A stretch of DNA of 23,513 nt, from positions 1-23,513 of the forward strand of contig CAKUFB010000006.1 of the NCBI GenBank assembly GCA_934647145.1, given 5' to 3'. How positions within the stretch are numbered: position 1 is the first letter of the stretch; each line of letters begins with the position of its first letter. Below, piece after piece: positions 7,441 to 15,312 of this stretch. The notes under the pieces were generated by a model. It searched no databases. It was not told the origin of the DNA and saw only the letters and a list, made by a program, of their open reading frames with translations. A program made the translations under genes and the position numbers. This DNA comes from an uncultured Clostridia bacterium. Its GTDB lineage: Bacteria; Bacillota; Clostridia; Christensenellales; Aristaeellaceae.

Positions 7441-7683
7441 CGAGAGGCGGCCTTTCTGAGAAAGGCCCCTCTCGAGCTCTCCCGGAAAGCACTTTGATCC
7501 GCATTAGCTATATTTAGAAGAAATGCGATTCCCCGAAAGGTTCGTGGGAATGCGCCTGATTATTACGACTTTTGCAGCCTTACGAGCGAGAACTGCGTTT
7601 GTCGGGAACTGTCTCATGCTCTCGCAGGTGTTTTCCGGGAGAAGTCTGGGGAGGCGCCTTTTTCAAAAAGGCGGCCTCCCCAG
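7441..7683 (-). repeat. complete hairpin-bounded intergenic element, copy 1
   Basis: This element fills the gap between the 54-residue gene and the AI-2E-family gene. One edge (7646-7683) is a 38-nt hairpin with arms CTGGGGAGG and CCTCCCCAG and a CCTTTTT/AAAAAGG core. The other edge (7441-7474) is a 34-nt hairpin with arms CGAGAGG and CCTCTCG and a CCTTTC/GAAAGG core. Both hairpins carry one extra base on one arm. Next to each is an inward-facing copy of TCTCCCGGAAA(A/G)CAC (7479-7492 and 7628-7642); the copy beside the CGAGAGG hairpin continues into TTTGATCCGC. GAACG lies just outside both edges. The interior includes GATTCCCCGAA (7527-7537). No open frame of note. The same layout and orientation relative to transcription occur at 23037-23428. 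Confidence 0.75.
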
Positions 7684-7702
7684 CGTTCCTCCCCGTCCCC
7701 AC

Positions 7703-7867
7703 CTACGGCAGGAATTCGGCGACCTTGGTCACCATTTTCCGGGTTGCTGAGTTTGCCATGCGCCTGAGCCTGCGCCGGGTGTGAGCGGGCATCATGCCAT
7801 AGCAGGCGCAGGCAGCCGAGCTGACGAGCACGCCGTAGGCCATACCGCGCAGAGTGGACATCTTCAT
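7703..7867 (-). CDS. small basic protein with hydrophobic N-terminus, unknown function
   Basis: This 54-residue protein is too short for most gene callers, but GGAGG lies 9 nt before its ATG and it overlaps the stop of the PRC-barrel gene (ATGA), so translation is coupled. Residues 6-26 form a single hydrophobic, Cys-containing stretch (GMAYGVLVSSAACACYGMM), followed by a strongly basic segment (HTRRRLRRMANSATRKM). It could be a membrane-anchored peptide with a cytoplasmic basic tail. I do not recognise a family. A hairpin of the repeat family starts about 20 nt after its stop and could serve as the terminator. Confidence 0.65.
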   Translation of the reverse strand: MKMSTLRGMAYGVLVSSAACACYGMMPAHTRRRLRRMANSATRKMVTKVAEFLP

Positions 7868-8307
7868 GATTCGCTTCCTCCTTCCGTCTGGTCGATCAGG
7901 ACTTCGCCGCCGGGGCAGACCGAATAGCGGCAGACGCGGGTGCGGCCGCGCGTGAGATCCTCGAGATAGCCGCGCGAGAGCTCGAGGGAGCAGACGGTGA
8001 GCGCCTGCTCGTCGATCAGCGCGTCGGTCACGGCGCCCAGGCGGGCTCCGTCGGGGCCGACGGCGCGGCGGGGCGGCTGAGCGGGGGGCGAGCCGGTTCG
8101 CCTGCCCCGGGAGCGCGAGAGCACAGCCACCTCGCCCAGCAGATCCAGGTCGGCGCATTCAATGTAGCGCGTCCCGGCCAGGCCGCAGTACAGATACACG
8201 CCCTCCACGCGCGTGAGCGAGTCGTCCAGGCGCACCTGAGCCAGCCTGCCCACGGCCTCGCCCTCGCACACGACCGGAAGACCCAGTATGGAGCGCATAC
8301 TGCGCAT
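7864..8307 (-). CDS. PRC-barrel domain protein (YlmC/YmxH-like)
   Basis: This 147-residue protein appears to contain two PRC-barrel-like halves. Residues about 5-60 have the typical opening ILGLPVVCEGEAVGRLAQV. Residues about 88-140 repeat the theme with GPDGARLGAVTDALID. A linker rich in Arg, Pro and Gly joins them. PRC barrels are small beta-barrels found in photosynthetic reaction centre H subunits, RimM and, in Firmicutes, small sporulation-associated YlmC/YmxH proteins. The start at 8307 was chosen because AAGGGGTGA lies about 6 nt upstream; an upstream ATG at 8337 lacks a ribosome site. It is translationally coupled to the 54-residue gene. A sporulation role is only a guess. Confidence 0.75.
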   Translation of the reverse strand: MRSMRSILGLPVVCEGEAVGRLAQVRLDDSLTRVEGVYLYCGLAGTRYIECADLDLLGEVAVLSRSRGRRTGSPPAQPPRRAVGPDGARLGAVTDALIDEQALTVCSLELSRGYLEDLTRGRTRVCRYSVCPGGEVLIDQTEGGSES

Positions 8308-8387
8308 CGCCTTCACCCCTTTTTCCGCTTCTGTCATGCATAGCTTGAGCGAATGCGGCGCGGCTGATGCGCGGAAAAACCTGCATA

Positions 8388-8416
8388 TTGCGCGGAAGGC
8401 CAGGCTGTGTTACAAT
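8388..8416 (+). promoter_or_regulatory. promoter of the GH127 operon
   Basis: TTGCGC (8388-8393) and TACAAT (8411-8416) are separated by 17 bp, with TGT immediately before the -10 (extended -10). The start codon is 28 nt downstream. The region is shared with the divergent PRC-barrel gene. Confidence 0.75.
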
Positions 8417-8444
8417 GGTAAAAAATGACGCGGAGGACAAAGGC

Positions 8445-10136
8445 ATGACGGAGAAACAGTCGCTGCCCCGGCTGACCGGCGGTATACTGAAGGAATACTA
8501 TGAAAAGCTGCGCGAGAATTTCTACACGGGCATCGACGTGGACGCGCACGTGAAGACCTATGAGGGCGTACACGACGGCGGCTATGCCGAGCCGGAATTT
8601 ACCGGCAAGTTCATCGACGTGTGTACCCGCTACTGGGACGCGGACGGCGACGAGCGGGCGCTTTCAATGGCCGCACGGGTGGTGGAGAGCATTCTCAGGA
8701 ACCAGCGCGCCGACGGCTATCTGGGCTGCCTTGAGCCGGGAAACGAAGCCCATGCCTTTTCGGTGTGGAACCAGGCGTTTACGATGCTGGGCCTGATCCG
8801 CTACGAACGGGCGACCGGCGACGAGCGGGCGCTCGAGGCGGCGATCAAGTGCGCGCACGGCCTTCACGCGCTGTTTCTGGGCGAGGGCGCGCCCGACCTG
8901 CTGGACGCGGGCAATCAGGGCAGCCAGCACATCAGCATGCTGTATCCGCTGGCGCTTTTGTACGAGCGCACGGGCGACCGGAAGGCGCGCGAGCTGATCG
9001 AGAAGATCATTGCCCGCTGCGAGGACAGCGACATGAACCTGCTTTCCTTCGACAGCATCCTGACGCTGCGGTCGCAGAAGGGCATTGAGATGCTGGTGGT
9101 GTACCTGGGCGTGCTGGAGTACGGCCGGGCGTTTGACTGCCCGCAGGCGATTGAGGCGGCGCGGCGCTACTGGCGCGAGGTCAACGACACACAGATCCGC
9201 AATACCGGCAACGGCACGATCGGCGAATTCTGGCGCGAGGGCGGCAATGAGCCCTGCTTTTTGCCCGCCGAGGTCAGGCCCAACGAGAACTGCGTGGCGG
9301 TGGGCTTTATGGAGCTGGCGCTGGCGCTGTTCTGGCAGGACGGGGACGCGGTCTACCTGGACGCGATCGAGAAGACGATGTTTAACCACATCCTGGGCTC
9401 GGTGTCGCGCGACGGCGGCGACTTCGCCTATTATCAGCCCAACTTCGGACGCAAGGTGTTCCGCACGGCGGGCGGCATGTACCAGTGCTGCCGGTACCGC
9501 GGGTACACGCTGTTTAGCTGCCTGCGCGCCCTGCTCTACCGCCGCGCGGGCGACGAGCTCACGCCGGTGATCTACGCCGCGAGCGAGTACGCGGGCGACG
9601 GGCTGACCCTTTCGCAGGCGACCGACTACCCGGCGGGCGGGCATATTGAGTTCAGGGCGCAGGCGGCGCGCCCGATGACGCTCAGGCTGCGCATACCGGC
9701 CTGCGCGGACGGCTACCGGCTGACGGTGAACGGAGAGGCGGCGCAGATCGAGGCGGAGGAGGGATTTGTGAAGGTTCCCGTAAGCGGCGAGACGGAGGTC
9801 TGCCTGGAGCTTGACCTGCGGCCACATGCGCGGAGGGTGGAAATCCGCGACCGGGTGTGGAAAAACCTGTTTAGCGGTCAGGACTACCCGAGCGGCGCGG
9901 AGGGCGGCTTCCCGGCCGGAACGTACGCCGAATTTACCTGCGGGCCGCTGCTGCTGGCTGCCGACGGGGCGTGGGGGAACGACATCCATCAGGCGGTTCG
10001 CTCGCTCGAGATGCGGGAGCTGCCCGCGCGGGACGGCGCGCTCAGGCGCTTTGAGGCGGACGGCGTGCAGCTGGTCGACTATGCCTCGGCGGGCGCGCAG
10101 GGCGAGGAATACACGGTGTTCGTGCCGGTGAGGTAA
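8445..10136 (+). CDS. GH127-family glycoside hydrolase (beta-L-arabinofuranosidase-like, DUF1680)
   Basis: This 563-residue protein has an (alpha/alpha)6-barrel N-terminal domain followed by beta-rich domains, as in GH127. The Zn-binding and catalytic set is visible: E281 and C283 in NENCVAVG, and the C348-C349 pair in MYQCCRYRG. In the characterised enzyme one Cys of this pair is the nucleophile and the Glu and Cys residues hold the metal. Family-like runs include ADGYLGCLEPGNE (about 89-101) and KTMFNHILGSVSRDG (about 310-324). The ATG at 8445 has CGGAGGA 8 nt upstream; an upstream in-frame ATG at 8367 lies before the promoter and is excluded. There is no signal peptide, so it is probably cytoplasmic and acts on imported oligosaccharides. 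The exact sugar is not certain. It leads a three-gene operon. Confidence 0.87.
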   Translation: MTEKQSLPRLTGGILKEYYEKLRENFYTGIDVDAHVKTYEGVHDGGYAEPEFTGKFIDVCTRYWDADGDERALSMAARVVESILRNQRADGYLGCLEPGNEAHAFSVWNQAFTMLGLIRYERATGDERALEAAIKCAHGLHALFLGEGAPDLLDAGNQGSQHISMLYPLALLYERTGDRKARELIEKIIARCEDSDMNLLSFDSILTLRSQKGIEMLVVYLGVLEYGRAFDCPQAIEAARRYWREVNDTQIRNTGNGTIGEFWREGGNEPCFLPAEVRPNENCVAVGFMELALALFWQDGDAVYLDAIEKTMFNHILGSVSRDGGDFAYYQPNFGRKVFRTAGGMYQCCRYRGYTLFSCLRALLYRRAGDELTPVIYAASEYAGDGLTLSQATDYPAGGHIEFRAQAARPMTLRLRIPACADGYRLTVNGEAAQIEAEEGFVKVPVSGETEVCLELDLRPHARRVEIRDRVWKNLFSGQDYPSGAEGGFPAGTYAEFTCGPLLLAADGAWGNDIHQAVRSLEMRELPARDGALRRFEADGVQLVDYASAGAQGEEYTVFVPVR

Positions 10137-10141
10137 GCCAT

Positions 10142-11056
10142 ATGAACTGGATTGAAAAAAAGCTGTACGAGGAGCGAAGGACGCGCAGGCTGGCCGTATG
10201 GAGCGCGTGCTGTGTGCTGCTGTTCTTTGCGCTGCTGGCGGTCTGGGCGCGGCGGGACGTACCCGGGCGGCTCGATTCGCGCGCGGCGCTCGAGGCCTTC
10301 TGCCAAAAGGACGGCGGGCCGGACGCGGCTTTTGCCTTTGAACAGGCGGAATACCTGGGCGAATGTACGCTGACGCAGACGCAGACGCACACGCTGTCGA
10401 TGATGGGCGCGGGCTATATCGAGGCCCCGGTGGGCACGTCCGAGCGGGAAATAAAACGGCAGGTCTATCGGATCACCGGCGCGGATTACCAGGCGCTGCT
10501 GCTGAGCAAGGGCGGGCTGCCGGAAAGTGGCATTGTGCCCTCCGTGCGGCACGAGAGCGAGCTGGACGCGCCGGTTCGCGAGGCCTTCGGCGCGGGCGAG
10601 GACGTGTTCGTGCTGCTGACCGGCAGGGGCGCGAGCGGCTGGACGGTCGTGTGGGCGCTGCTGGCGGCCGCGCTGGTGCTGGGCGGCGGACTGCTGGCGT
10701 GCAGGCGGTCGCGCTTCCTGATGCGCCATACCCCGCTGGGCAGGCAGCTGGAGGAGGCGGGCGGCTTTGAGGCGATGCTCGAGGCGCTGTCCGCCGAAAC
10801 GCCCAAATTTGACTGCGGCAAGCTGGCGCTGACCGGCAGGTGGCTGCTGGTGAAGCGGGCGGTGGACGAAACCCTGGCGCGTGTGCGGTGGCAGCTGTAC
10901 CCGGCGGCCGGCCTGCAGGCCTCCTTCGCGGCCGACGAGGACGGCGAGTGCGAACTGCGCGTGTCGCTGCCCGGCCGCGGCGAAATCGCCCGGGTGTACC
11001 TGGACGAGGAAGATGCGGGCAGGGCGCGGGAGGCGCTTTTTGCCTGTCGAGACTGA
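10142..11056 (+). CDS. two-span membrane protein, unknown function
   Basis: This 304-residue protein has a transmembrane segment at about 17-35. An extracytoplasmic region of about 130 residues contains a TQTQTHT run encoded by a short GACGCA repeat (about 10371-10393). A second transmembrane segment lies at about 167-186, followed by a cytoplasmic C-terminal domain of about 115 residues. The start lies 5 nt after the GH127 stop with a GAGG-type site, so it is in the same operon. I do not recognise a family. The topology (membrane, outside loop, membrane, soluble tail) resembles small signalling or scaffold proteins, but no catalytic motif is visible. Confidence 0.75.
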   Translation: MNWIEKKLYEERRTRRLAVWSACCVLLFFALLAVWARRDVPGRLDSRAALEAFCQKDGGPDAAFAFEQAEYLGECTLTQTQTHTLSMMGAGYIEAPVGTSEREIKRQVYRITGADYQALLLSKGGLPESGIVPSVRHESELDAPVREAFGAGEDVFVLLTGRGASGWTVVWALLAAALVLGGGLLACRRSRFLMRHTPLGRQLEEAGGFEAMLEALSAETPKFDCGKLALTGRWLLVKRAVDETLARVRWQLYPAAGLQASFAADEDGECELRVSLPGRGEIARVYLDEEDAGRAREALFACRD

Positions 11057-11092
11057 AAACGGAAAAAGAAGCGTGAAGGAGAGCAGGAACGG

Positions 11093-11452
11093 ATGAAATA
11101 CGACTGGCTGGACGCCTATCTGCTGGCGAAAAAGGGCGTGAAAAAGGACTTCAAGCAGGAATGGAACTGGCAGCGGTACATGGTCGGCGACAAGCTGTTC
11201 GCGGCGGTGTGCTATGACGATCACAATCAGGCCGCATTGATCACGCTCAAGCTGGAGCCGCTCGAGGGGGACTTCCTTCGCCGGCAGTATGACGACGTGA
11301 TTCCGGGCTACTACATGAACAAAACCCACTGGAATTCCATCAAGGCGGACGGCAATCTGCCCGACGAGATGCTGAAGGACCTGCTGGACAAGTCCTACCG
11401 CCTGGTGCTGGGCGGGCTGAGCAAAAAGAAGCGGGCGGAGCTCCTCGGATAA
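11093..11452 (+). CDS. MmcQ/YjbR family protein
   Basis: This 119-residue protein matches the MmcQ/YjbR family of small cytoplasmic proteins, whose fold resembles a double-wing DNA-binding domain. Typical features are the internal ALITLKLEPLEGDFLRRQY, the conserved PGYYMNKTHWNSIKADG stretch (about 70-86) and the C-terminal LLDKSYRLVLGGLSKKKR. A GAAGGAGAG site precedes the ATG. It is the third gene of the GH127 operon, 36 nt after the membrane protein gene, and is closed by a hairpin shared with the convergent MFS gene. The molecular function of the family is poorly defined. Confidence 0.85.
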   Translation: MKYDWLDAYLLAKKGVKKDFKQEWNWQRYMVGDKLFAAVCYDDHNQAALITLKLEPLEGDFLRRQYDDVIPGYYMNKTHWNSIKADGNLPDEMLKDLLDKSYRLVLGGLSKKKRAELLG

Positions 11453-11454
11453 AG

Positions 11455-11490
11455 CGAATCCCTCCGGGCCGGTCGGTCTGGAGGGATTCG
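11455..11490. terminator. shared convergent terminator hairpin
   Basis: An 11-bp perfect stem (CGAATCCCTCC with GGAGGGATTCG) with a 14-nt loop lies between the convergent YjbR and MFS genes, 2 nt after the YjbR stop. T-runs are weak on both sides. Confidence 0.7.
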
Positions 11491-11503
11491 TTGTACGCGG
11501 CGG

Positions 11504-12877
11504 TCAGCCGGGCTGCGCCTTTTGCGCGCAGACCCTGCGGTCGATCAGGAAAATGCCCAGCACGGCCAGCAGCATCAGGAAGGTGGTCAGCAGCATCAGG
11601 TACTGCTTGTTGACCATGGTGCAGCCCAGGATGGTGACGGTGCGTTCGCCGGTGAGCAGGATAAAGTACTTGCTGACGGTGACGCCGAGCAGCGCGGCGA
11701 GGTTGCCGCAGGTGGAGTAGAAGCCGATGTAGGCGGTCTGTCCGGCGGGCGGCATGTTGACGTAGGGAATCCCGGCGAAGGCCAGGTTGATGCCGATGGC
11801 GAAGAGAAAGCGGAAGACCTCCTCGATGGGGTAGAGGAACATCGAGTGCGAGGTGGTGAAGGCCAGGGGAATGTAGCGCAGGGCGTACAGTCCCATGGCG
11901 ATGTAGAGCGTCTTGAACCAGCCGTGTTTGCCCAGCACCTTGCGCCACAGCGGCGCGACCAGCAGCGACACCGGCACGTTCATCAGGTTGACCAGGTTGA
12001 GGTAGGTGTAGCTGACGCCCAGGTTCCTGAGCAGGTACACCGTGTAGTACGAGCTGGGCAGGTTGGCCGAGAAGTTCCACAGTACGCAGGTTAGCACGGT
12101 CAGCAGGTACAGGCGGCTGCGCAGCGGCCTGGTCAGCAGGTCGCGCATCTTCAGCCTTTCGCCGTCGCTTTCATACGGGTATTCGCGGATGTGCGAGTAC
12201 ATGATCAGCTCGACCACGCACAGCGCGAGCGCGATCAGCCTGAGCGTCATCAGCCCCCAGTACTCCAGCTGCGCGCCGCGGAAAAGATCGACCAGCTTGC
12301 CGCCCAGCAGGATGGCGACGGCGATGACCACGGCGTTCGTGGTGGTGACGAGGGTAAAGAAGGGTTGCCGCACCCGGTCGGGCAGCGACTGAATATGCCA
12401 GATGGTGACGCCGGGCGAGGAGAGCGCCGAGATCAGGTTGACCATCAGCGTGACCAGGGCGGTGATGGTGAGCCGCGCCTGCCGCGCCACGGGAAACAGC
12501 GGAATCAGGCCGATGAACAGCACGTTGAGCAGGTACATGATGGAGCGCAGACCGATGAGCAGCGGCTTGCGCCGGGGAAAGCGCTCCAGCAGCAGCGGCG
12601 CGAACAGCTGCAGCATATTGGCCGCGGTGGCGATCATGGTGATGGTGCCGATGAAGCCGTCGTCCGCGTCCAGGTACAGCAGAAGCCCCGTCCAGAAGCT
12701 GCCGCCCACCAGGTTGGCGATGACGTTCGAGGTGTAGTTGCACAGCACCAGGCGGCGGCGATCCTGAGACATCGGGTCGCCGTGGAAATACCAGCCCTCT
12801 CCGACCGAGGCGATCAGCCTGCGGGTCAGGTGCTTCCAGTCGATTTCCCTCAGGGGCGGGATGTGCGGCTTGCGCAT
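11504..12877 (-). CDS. MFS-type permease, substrate unknown
   Basis: This 457-residue polytopic protein has about 12 hydrophobic segments. A central cytoplasmic loop (about 230-250: HIREYPYESDGERLKMRDLL) separates two six-helix halves, as in the major facilitator superfamily. The N-terminus is a soluble extension of about 45 residues. RFPRRKPLLIG (about 99-109) is the basic loop after the second or third helix that MFS proteins share. The ATG at 12877 has GGAAGGAAGAGA upstream, and an extended -10 promoter lies about 75 nt upstream. It stands alone and converges with the GH127 operon. It could import an oligosaccharide for the neighbouring hydrolases, but nothing in the sequence fixes the substrate. 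Confidence 0.8.
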   Translation of the reverse strand: MRKPHIPPLREIDWKHLTRRLIASVGEGWYFHGDPMSQDRRRLVLCNYTSNVIANLVGGSFWTGLLLYLDADDGFIGTITMIATAANMLQLFAPLLLERFPRRKPLLIGLRSIMYLLNVLFIGLIPLFPVARQARLTITALVTLMVNLISALSSPGVTIWHIQSLPDRVRQPFFTLVTTTNAVVIAVAILLGGKLVDLFRGAQLEYWGLMTLRLIALALCVVELIMYSHIREYPYESDGERLKMRDLLTRPLRSRLYLLTVLTCVLWNFSANLPSSYYTVYLLRNLGVSYTYLNLVNLMNVPVSLLVAPLWRKVLGKHGWFKTLYIAMGLYALRYIPLAFTTSHSMFLYPIEEVFRFLFAIGINLAFAGIPYVNMPPAGQTAYIGFYSTCGNLAALLGVTVSKYFILLTGERTVTILGCTMVNKQYLMLLTTFLMLLAVLGIFLIDRRVCAQKAQPG

Positions 12878-12949
12878 CGATTGATCTCTTCCTTCCTGCG
12901 CGTCGTGTGGGCTTCTTTAAGAAATCGGCGTTCTATTTAACGCAATACA

Positions 12950-12958
12950 AGTATAGCA
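12950..12958 (-). promoter_or_regulatory. extended -10 promoter of the MFS gene
   Basis: On the minus strand TGCTATACT (TGn plus TATACT) lies 72 nt before the MFS start. No strong -35 is visible at 17 bp. Confidence 0.6.
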
Positions 12959-13049
12959 GATTTTTCCGCGGAACGCCAGAGGAAGAAAAAGATTTACATA
13001 ACGATTGAATGCCCTATGTTCACGGACGAATTTGCGAGGTTTTCCATAA

Positions 13050-13299
13050 GTCCGGGGTAATCTGAGCGTTCATGAACAGGCTGACCGGCTGGATAATTGT
13101 CCTGTGCGTTCCGAGCGCCGCGTTGAGGTTATCCGGGCAGTTCGGGTGCTCCGCGCCGTTTTGTTTGATAGAAGAAGTCCTCGGGCGATTCCTTCATTTC
13201 GGCGAAAAAATCCGCGACCTGCCCGCCCTCCACGTCGATTACGTGGATTATCTGTCCCTTCTGTACGCAGAATTTCATACCGCACGCCGGCTGAATCAT
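13050..13299 (-). pseudogene. decayed DUF1989 / urea carboxylase-associated family gene
   Basis: On the minus strand a 56-codon frame (ATG at 13299, TAA at 13129-13131) carries the unmistakable N-terminal part of DUF1989: CGMKFCVQKGQIIHVIDVEG, then GQVADFFAE. From about 13165 a +1-shifted frame continues with NGAEHPNCPDNLNAALGTHR and then IIQPVSLFMNAQITPDLW, which match the C-terminal part of the family (HPNC-DNL-AL and LFMN). About 60 middle residues, including the conserved HDLL/C region, are missing, and the end is also lost. A duplicated CAAA (13160-13167) would explain the frameshift. It lies 35 nt after the DUF1287 gene on the same strand and lacks a ribosome site. The remnant is seen directly; the mutation order is inference. 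Confidence 0.75.
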
Positions 13300-13334
13300 C
13301 TGCGTTTTTATGATGGCGGCGCCTCGCGGTTTGT

Positions 13335-14009
13335 TTACTGTGACTCTGGCAGGATGATCCAGCGGAAGTGGGCGAGGATGGGCTTATAGTCGAGCGCGTC
13401 CTCCTCGAAGGCGCCGTAGCCCGCGTGGTGCAGGATAAAGGGGCGGCCGTCCTTGCCGCGGCGGTCGGAGAGGATGGCGATATGGCCGTCGAAGACCACG
13501 ACGTCGCCCGGCTGCCACTGGCTCCAGTCGCTAAGGTCGGTGGGAAGGGACTGGCAGCCGCTGCGCTCGAAGAACACGCGCAGGTTGGCGACCCGGCGAA
13601 AATCGATGTTCGTGTCGATCGACTGGATGGAGTAGGCGGCGGGGGCGCGCCGGACGTCCTCGTCGAGCATTGCCTTGAGATCGTACCCGGCGGCCTGAAA
13701 GGCGCGCCAGATCACGTCGGTACACACGCCCTCGCCATCGGGCGGGTAGCCTCCGGCGTAGTAGGAGTCCACATACTCGGGCTGGGTGCGGATGTAGGCG
13801 CGCGCGCCGCGCACCAGGTCGGTCAGGTCGTCCAGGCCGTTGCCGTTTTGATCGATGGGACTGTGTACGGTTTTGATGCCGTAGCGCAGGCGGGTGTGGA
13901 TTTCCCGGCCGTATCGGAGCGCAGCAAACGTGCCCGCGCCCAGCGCCAGCAGCCCGATAAGCAGCAGGCACGCCGCCAGGGCGTGCCGTTTCCTTCGTCT
14001 GTCGTTCAT
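13335..14009 (-). CDS. DUF1287 family protein, probable NlpC/P60-like cysteine hydrolase
   Basis: This 224-residue protein has an N-terminal signal anchor (about 9-32) and an extracytoplasmic DUF1287 domain. Putative catalytic residues are visible: C96 in GEGVCTDVIWRAF, H176 in VVFDGHIAILSD and the H194-H195 pair in FILHHAGYG. This is the pattern of papain-like NlpC/P60-type amidases, so a role in cell-wall or peptide processing is likely. Residues 53-61 (DQNGNGLDD) read like an EF-hand or dockerin-type calcium loop just outside the membrane. It starts 4 nt after the XpaC-family gene and has a weak GGCGGA site, so expression is probably coupled. Confidence 0.82.
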   Translation of the reverse strand: MNDRRRKRHALAACLLLIGLLALGAGTFAALRYGREIHTRLRYGIKTVHSPIDQNGNGLDDLTDLVRGARAYIRTQPEYVDSYYAGGYPPDGEGVCTDVIWRAFQAAGYDLKAMLDEDVRRAPAAYSIQSIDTNIDFRRVANLRVFFERSGCQSLPTDLSDWSQWQPGDVVVFDGHIAILSDRRGKDGRPFILHHAGYGAFEEDALDYKPILAHFRWIILPESQ

Positions 14010-14013
14010 TGTC

Positions 14014-15195
14014 TTAGCGTCCGCCGGTCTTCATGGTGTACTTGTTGTCGCCCAGGCCGTCCTGCGCCATCATGCCCTCGAGCACCTCCACGTCGGCGGT
14101 GATGTCCATCGCCTGAGAGGAGAAGAGGCGGTCCAGCTGCTTTTCAAAGCCCGCGATCAGGGTGTCCATCGTGCGCTCGATTTCCTTTTTGGAGGCGGTG
14201 ATGTTGTCGCCCTCGATGCCCTGCGCCTCGAGCAGCGCGTAGCTGTCGAGCAGCTTGAGCGTGGTGGGCAGATAGTAGTTCATGAACTTGCGAATCTGCG
14301 GCTTCATGGCCGGGCGCTCCTCCACCAGGTGGAAGATGCGGGTGGTCAGCAGCTCGATGCGGTCGATCTTGTCGGAGATGACCTTGTCGGCGATGCGGTC
14401 GTTGAGCTCGCGGATTTCGCGGATGATCTTGTCGTATTCGCTGCTCTCAAAGAGAGGCGCGCCGCCTTTGGCCGCTTCCTTCGTGTCCTTCGCCTGCGTG
14501 GACTGGGCAGGCTGCGGCTCGGGCTGCGCGGACTGCGCCTGCGAGGCCTGAGAAGCGGCGGCCTGGCCGTCCTTCGCGATCGGGCGGAAGAAGTCGGCAA
14601 AGTACGCGCCGGCGCTGCGCACGGCTTCCTCGACGTTTTTCGGCTCGCCGGGGGAAGCAGCCTCGTGGCGCACCCTGTGCTCCTTTTCATTGCGCTGCGC
14701 CTCGGCAAAGCCGGAGAAGTCGGTCGCGCCCTCCTGGCACAGCACGATGCGCCCCGACTGCATGTCCAGGTAGGCCTCGCTGCGGAACCAGCCCTTTTCG
14801 AGCATCCGCCTGAGGTCGCGCGTGACCTGCTCTACGGTCAGATCCAGCGTCGTGGCCAGGTTTGCCAGGAACATGGCGTTGCGGCCCGAAAGCACCGCGA
14901 GATACTGATAGTAGCGCTGCTCGCGCTTTTTCAGCAGCCTGGTGCCGCCCAGCAGCGCGCCGCCCGCCGCCAGCCAGAACACGCCGCCCTTCGCGCCGAA
15001 CGCCGCCAGCCCAGCGCCGGCCGCCAGAAGCGAGGTGCCGATGCGGCGCAGCTGGCGCGCGTCGCCGGCCGTGGCGTGACTCTTGCGCAGCTTGTTGAAG
15101 AGCATAATCAGCCCCACCGGCGGGCAGAACACCGTGACGATGGCTATGCCTATCCAGCCGCCGTCTACTTCGAACTGATCCTTGCGCCTGCTCAT
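14014..15195 (-). CDS. XpaC-like family protein (5-bromo-4-chloroindolyl phosphate hydrolysis family)
   Basis: This 393-residue protein has two or three N-terminal hydrophobic segments (about 14-34 and 55-85). A winged-helix-like stretch (about 95-145, FLANLATTLDLTVEQVTRDL) follows, then a low-complexity Gln/Ala/Ser linker (about 212-245) and a C-terminal helical XpaC domain (about 250-385) with KIIREIRELNDRIADKVI. Family members often accompany TelA-type toxic anion resistance proteins; none is seen here. The ATG at 15195 has TCAGGAG about 10 nt upstream; upstream in-frame starts lie before the promoter -10 and are rejected. It forms an operon with the DUF1287 gene. Its biochemical function is unclear despite the family name. 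Confidence 0.78.
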   Translation of the reverse strand: MSRRKDQFEVDGGWIGIAIVTVFCPPVGLIMLFNKLRKSHATAGDARQLRRIGTSLLAAGAGLAAFGAKGGVFWLAAGGALLGGTRLLKKREQRYYQYLAVLSGRNAMFLANLATTLDLTVEQVTRDLRRMLEKGWFRSEAYLDMQSGRIVLCQEGATDFSGFAEAQRNEKEHRVRHEAASPGEPKNVEEAVRSAGAYFADFFRPIAKDGQAAASQASQAQSAQPEPQPAQSTQAKDTKEAAKGGAPLFESSEYDKIIREIRELNDRIADKVISDKIDRIELLTTRIFHLVEERPAMKPQIRKFMNYYLPTTLKLLDSYALLEAQGIEGDNITASKKEIERTMDTLIAGFEKQLDRLFSSQAMDITADVEVLEGMMAQDGLGDNKYTMKTGGR

Positions 15196-15240
15196 GTTTC
15201 TCTCGCTCCTGACCCTTATACTTACCATTTTATCAGCCCT

Positions 15241-15269
15241 ATTATAGCACGCGGCGCGCGAATAGGGAA
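15241..15269 (-). promoter_or_regulatory. promoter of the XpaC-DUF1287 operon
   Basis: On the minus strand TGCTATAAT (extended -10, TATAAT at 15241-15246) has a weak TTCCCT at 17 bp (15264-15269). It lies 45 nt before the start and is divergent from the promoter at 15313-15341. Confidence 0.7.
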
Positions 15270-15312
15270 GCGGTTTTGGCATTCCATAAGCAAATTCTAA
15301 TTGAAGTTGGTA

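Noticed and set aside
7523..7784. Short plus-strand frames in the repeat element
   Set aside because: They run through palindromes and have no ribosome site; equivalent frames appear wherever the repeat occurs.
8367..8445. Upstream ATG of the GH127 gene as the real start
   Set aside because: It lies before the promoter -10 and has no ribosome site, whereas 8445 has CGGAGGA at proper spacing.
13072..13389. A 105-codon plus-strand frame after the MFS gene
   Set aside because: It overlaps the 3' end of the DUF1287 gene and is antisense to the DUF1989 remnant, which explains the sequence better.
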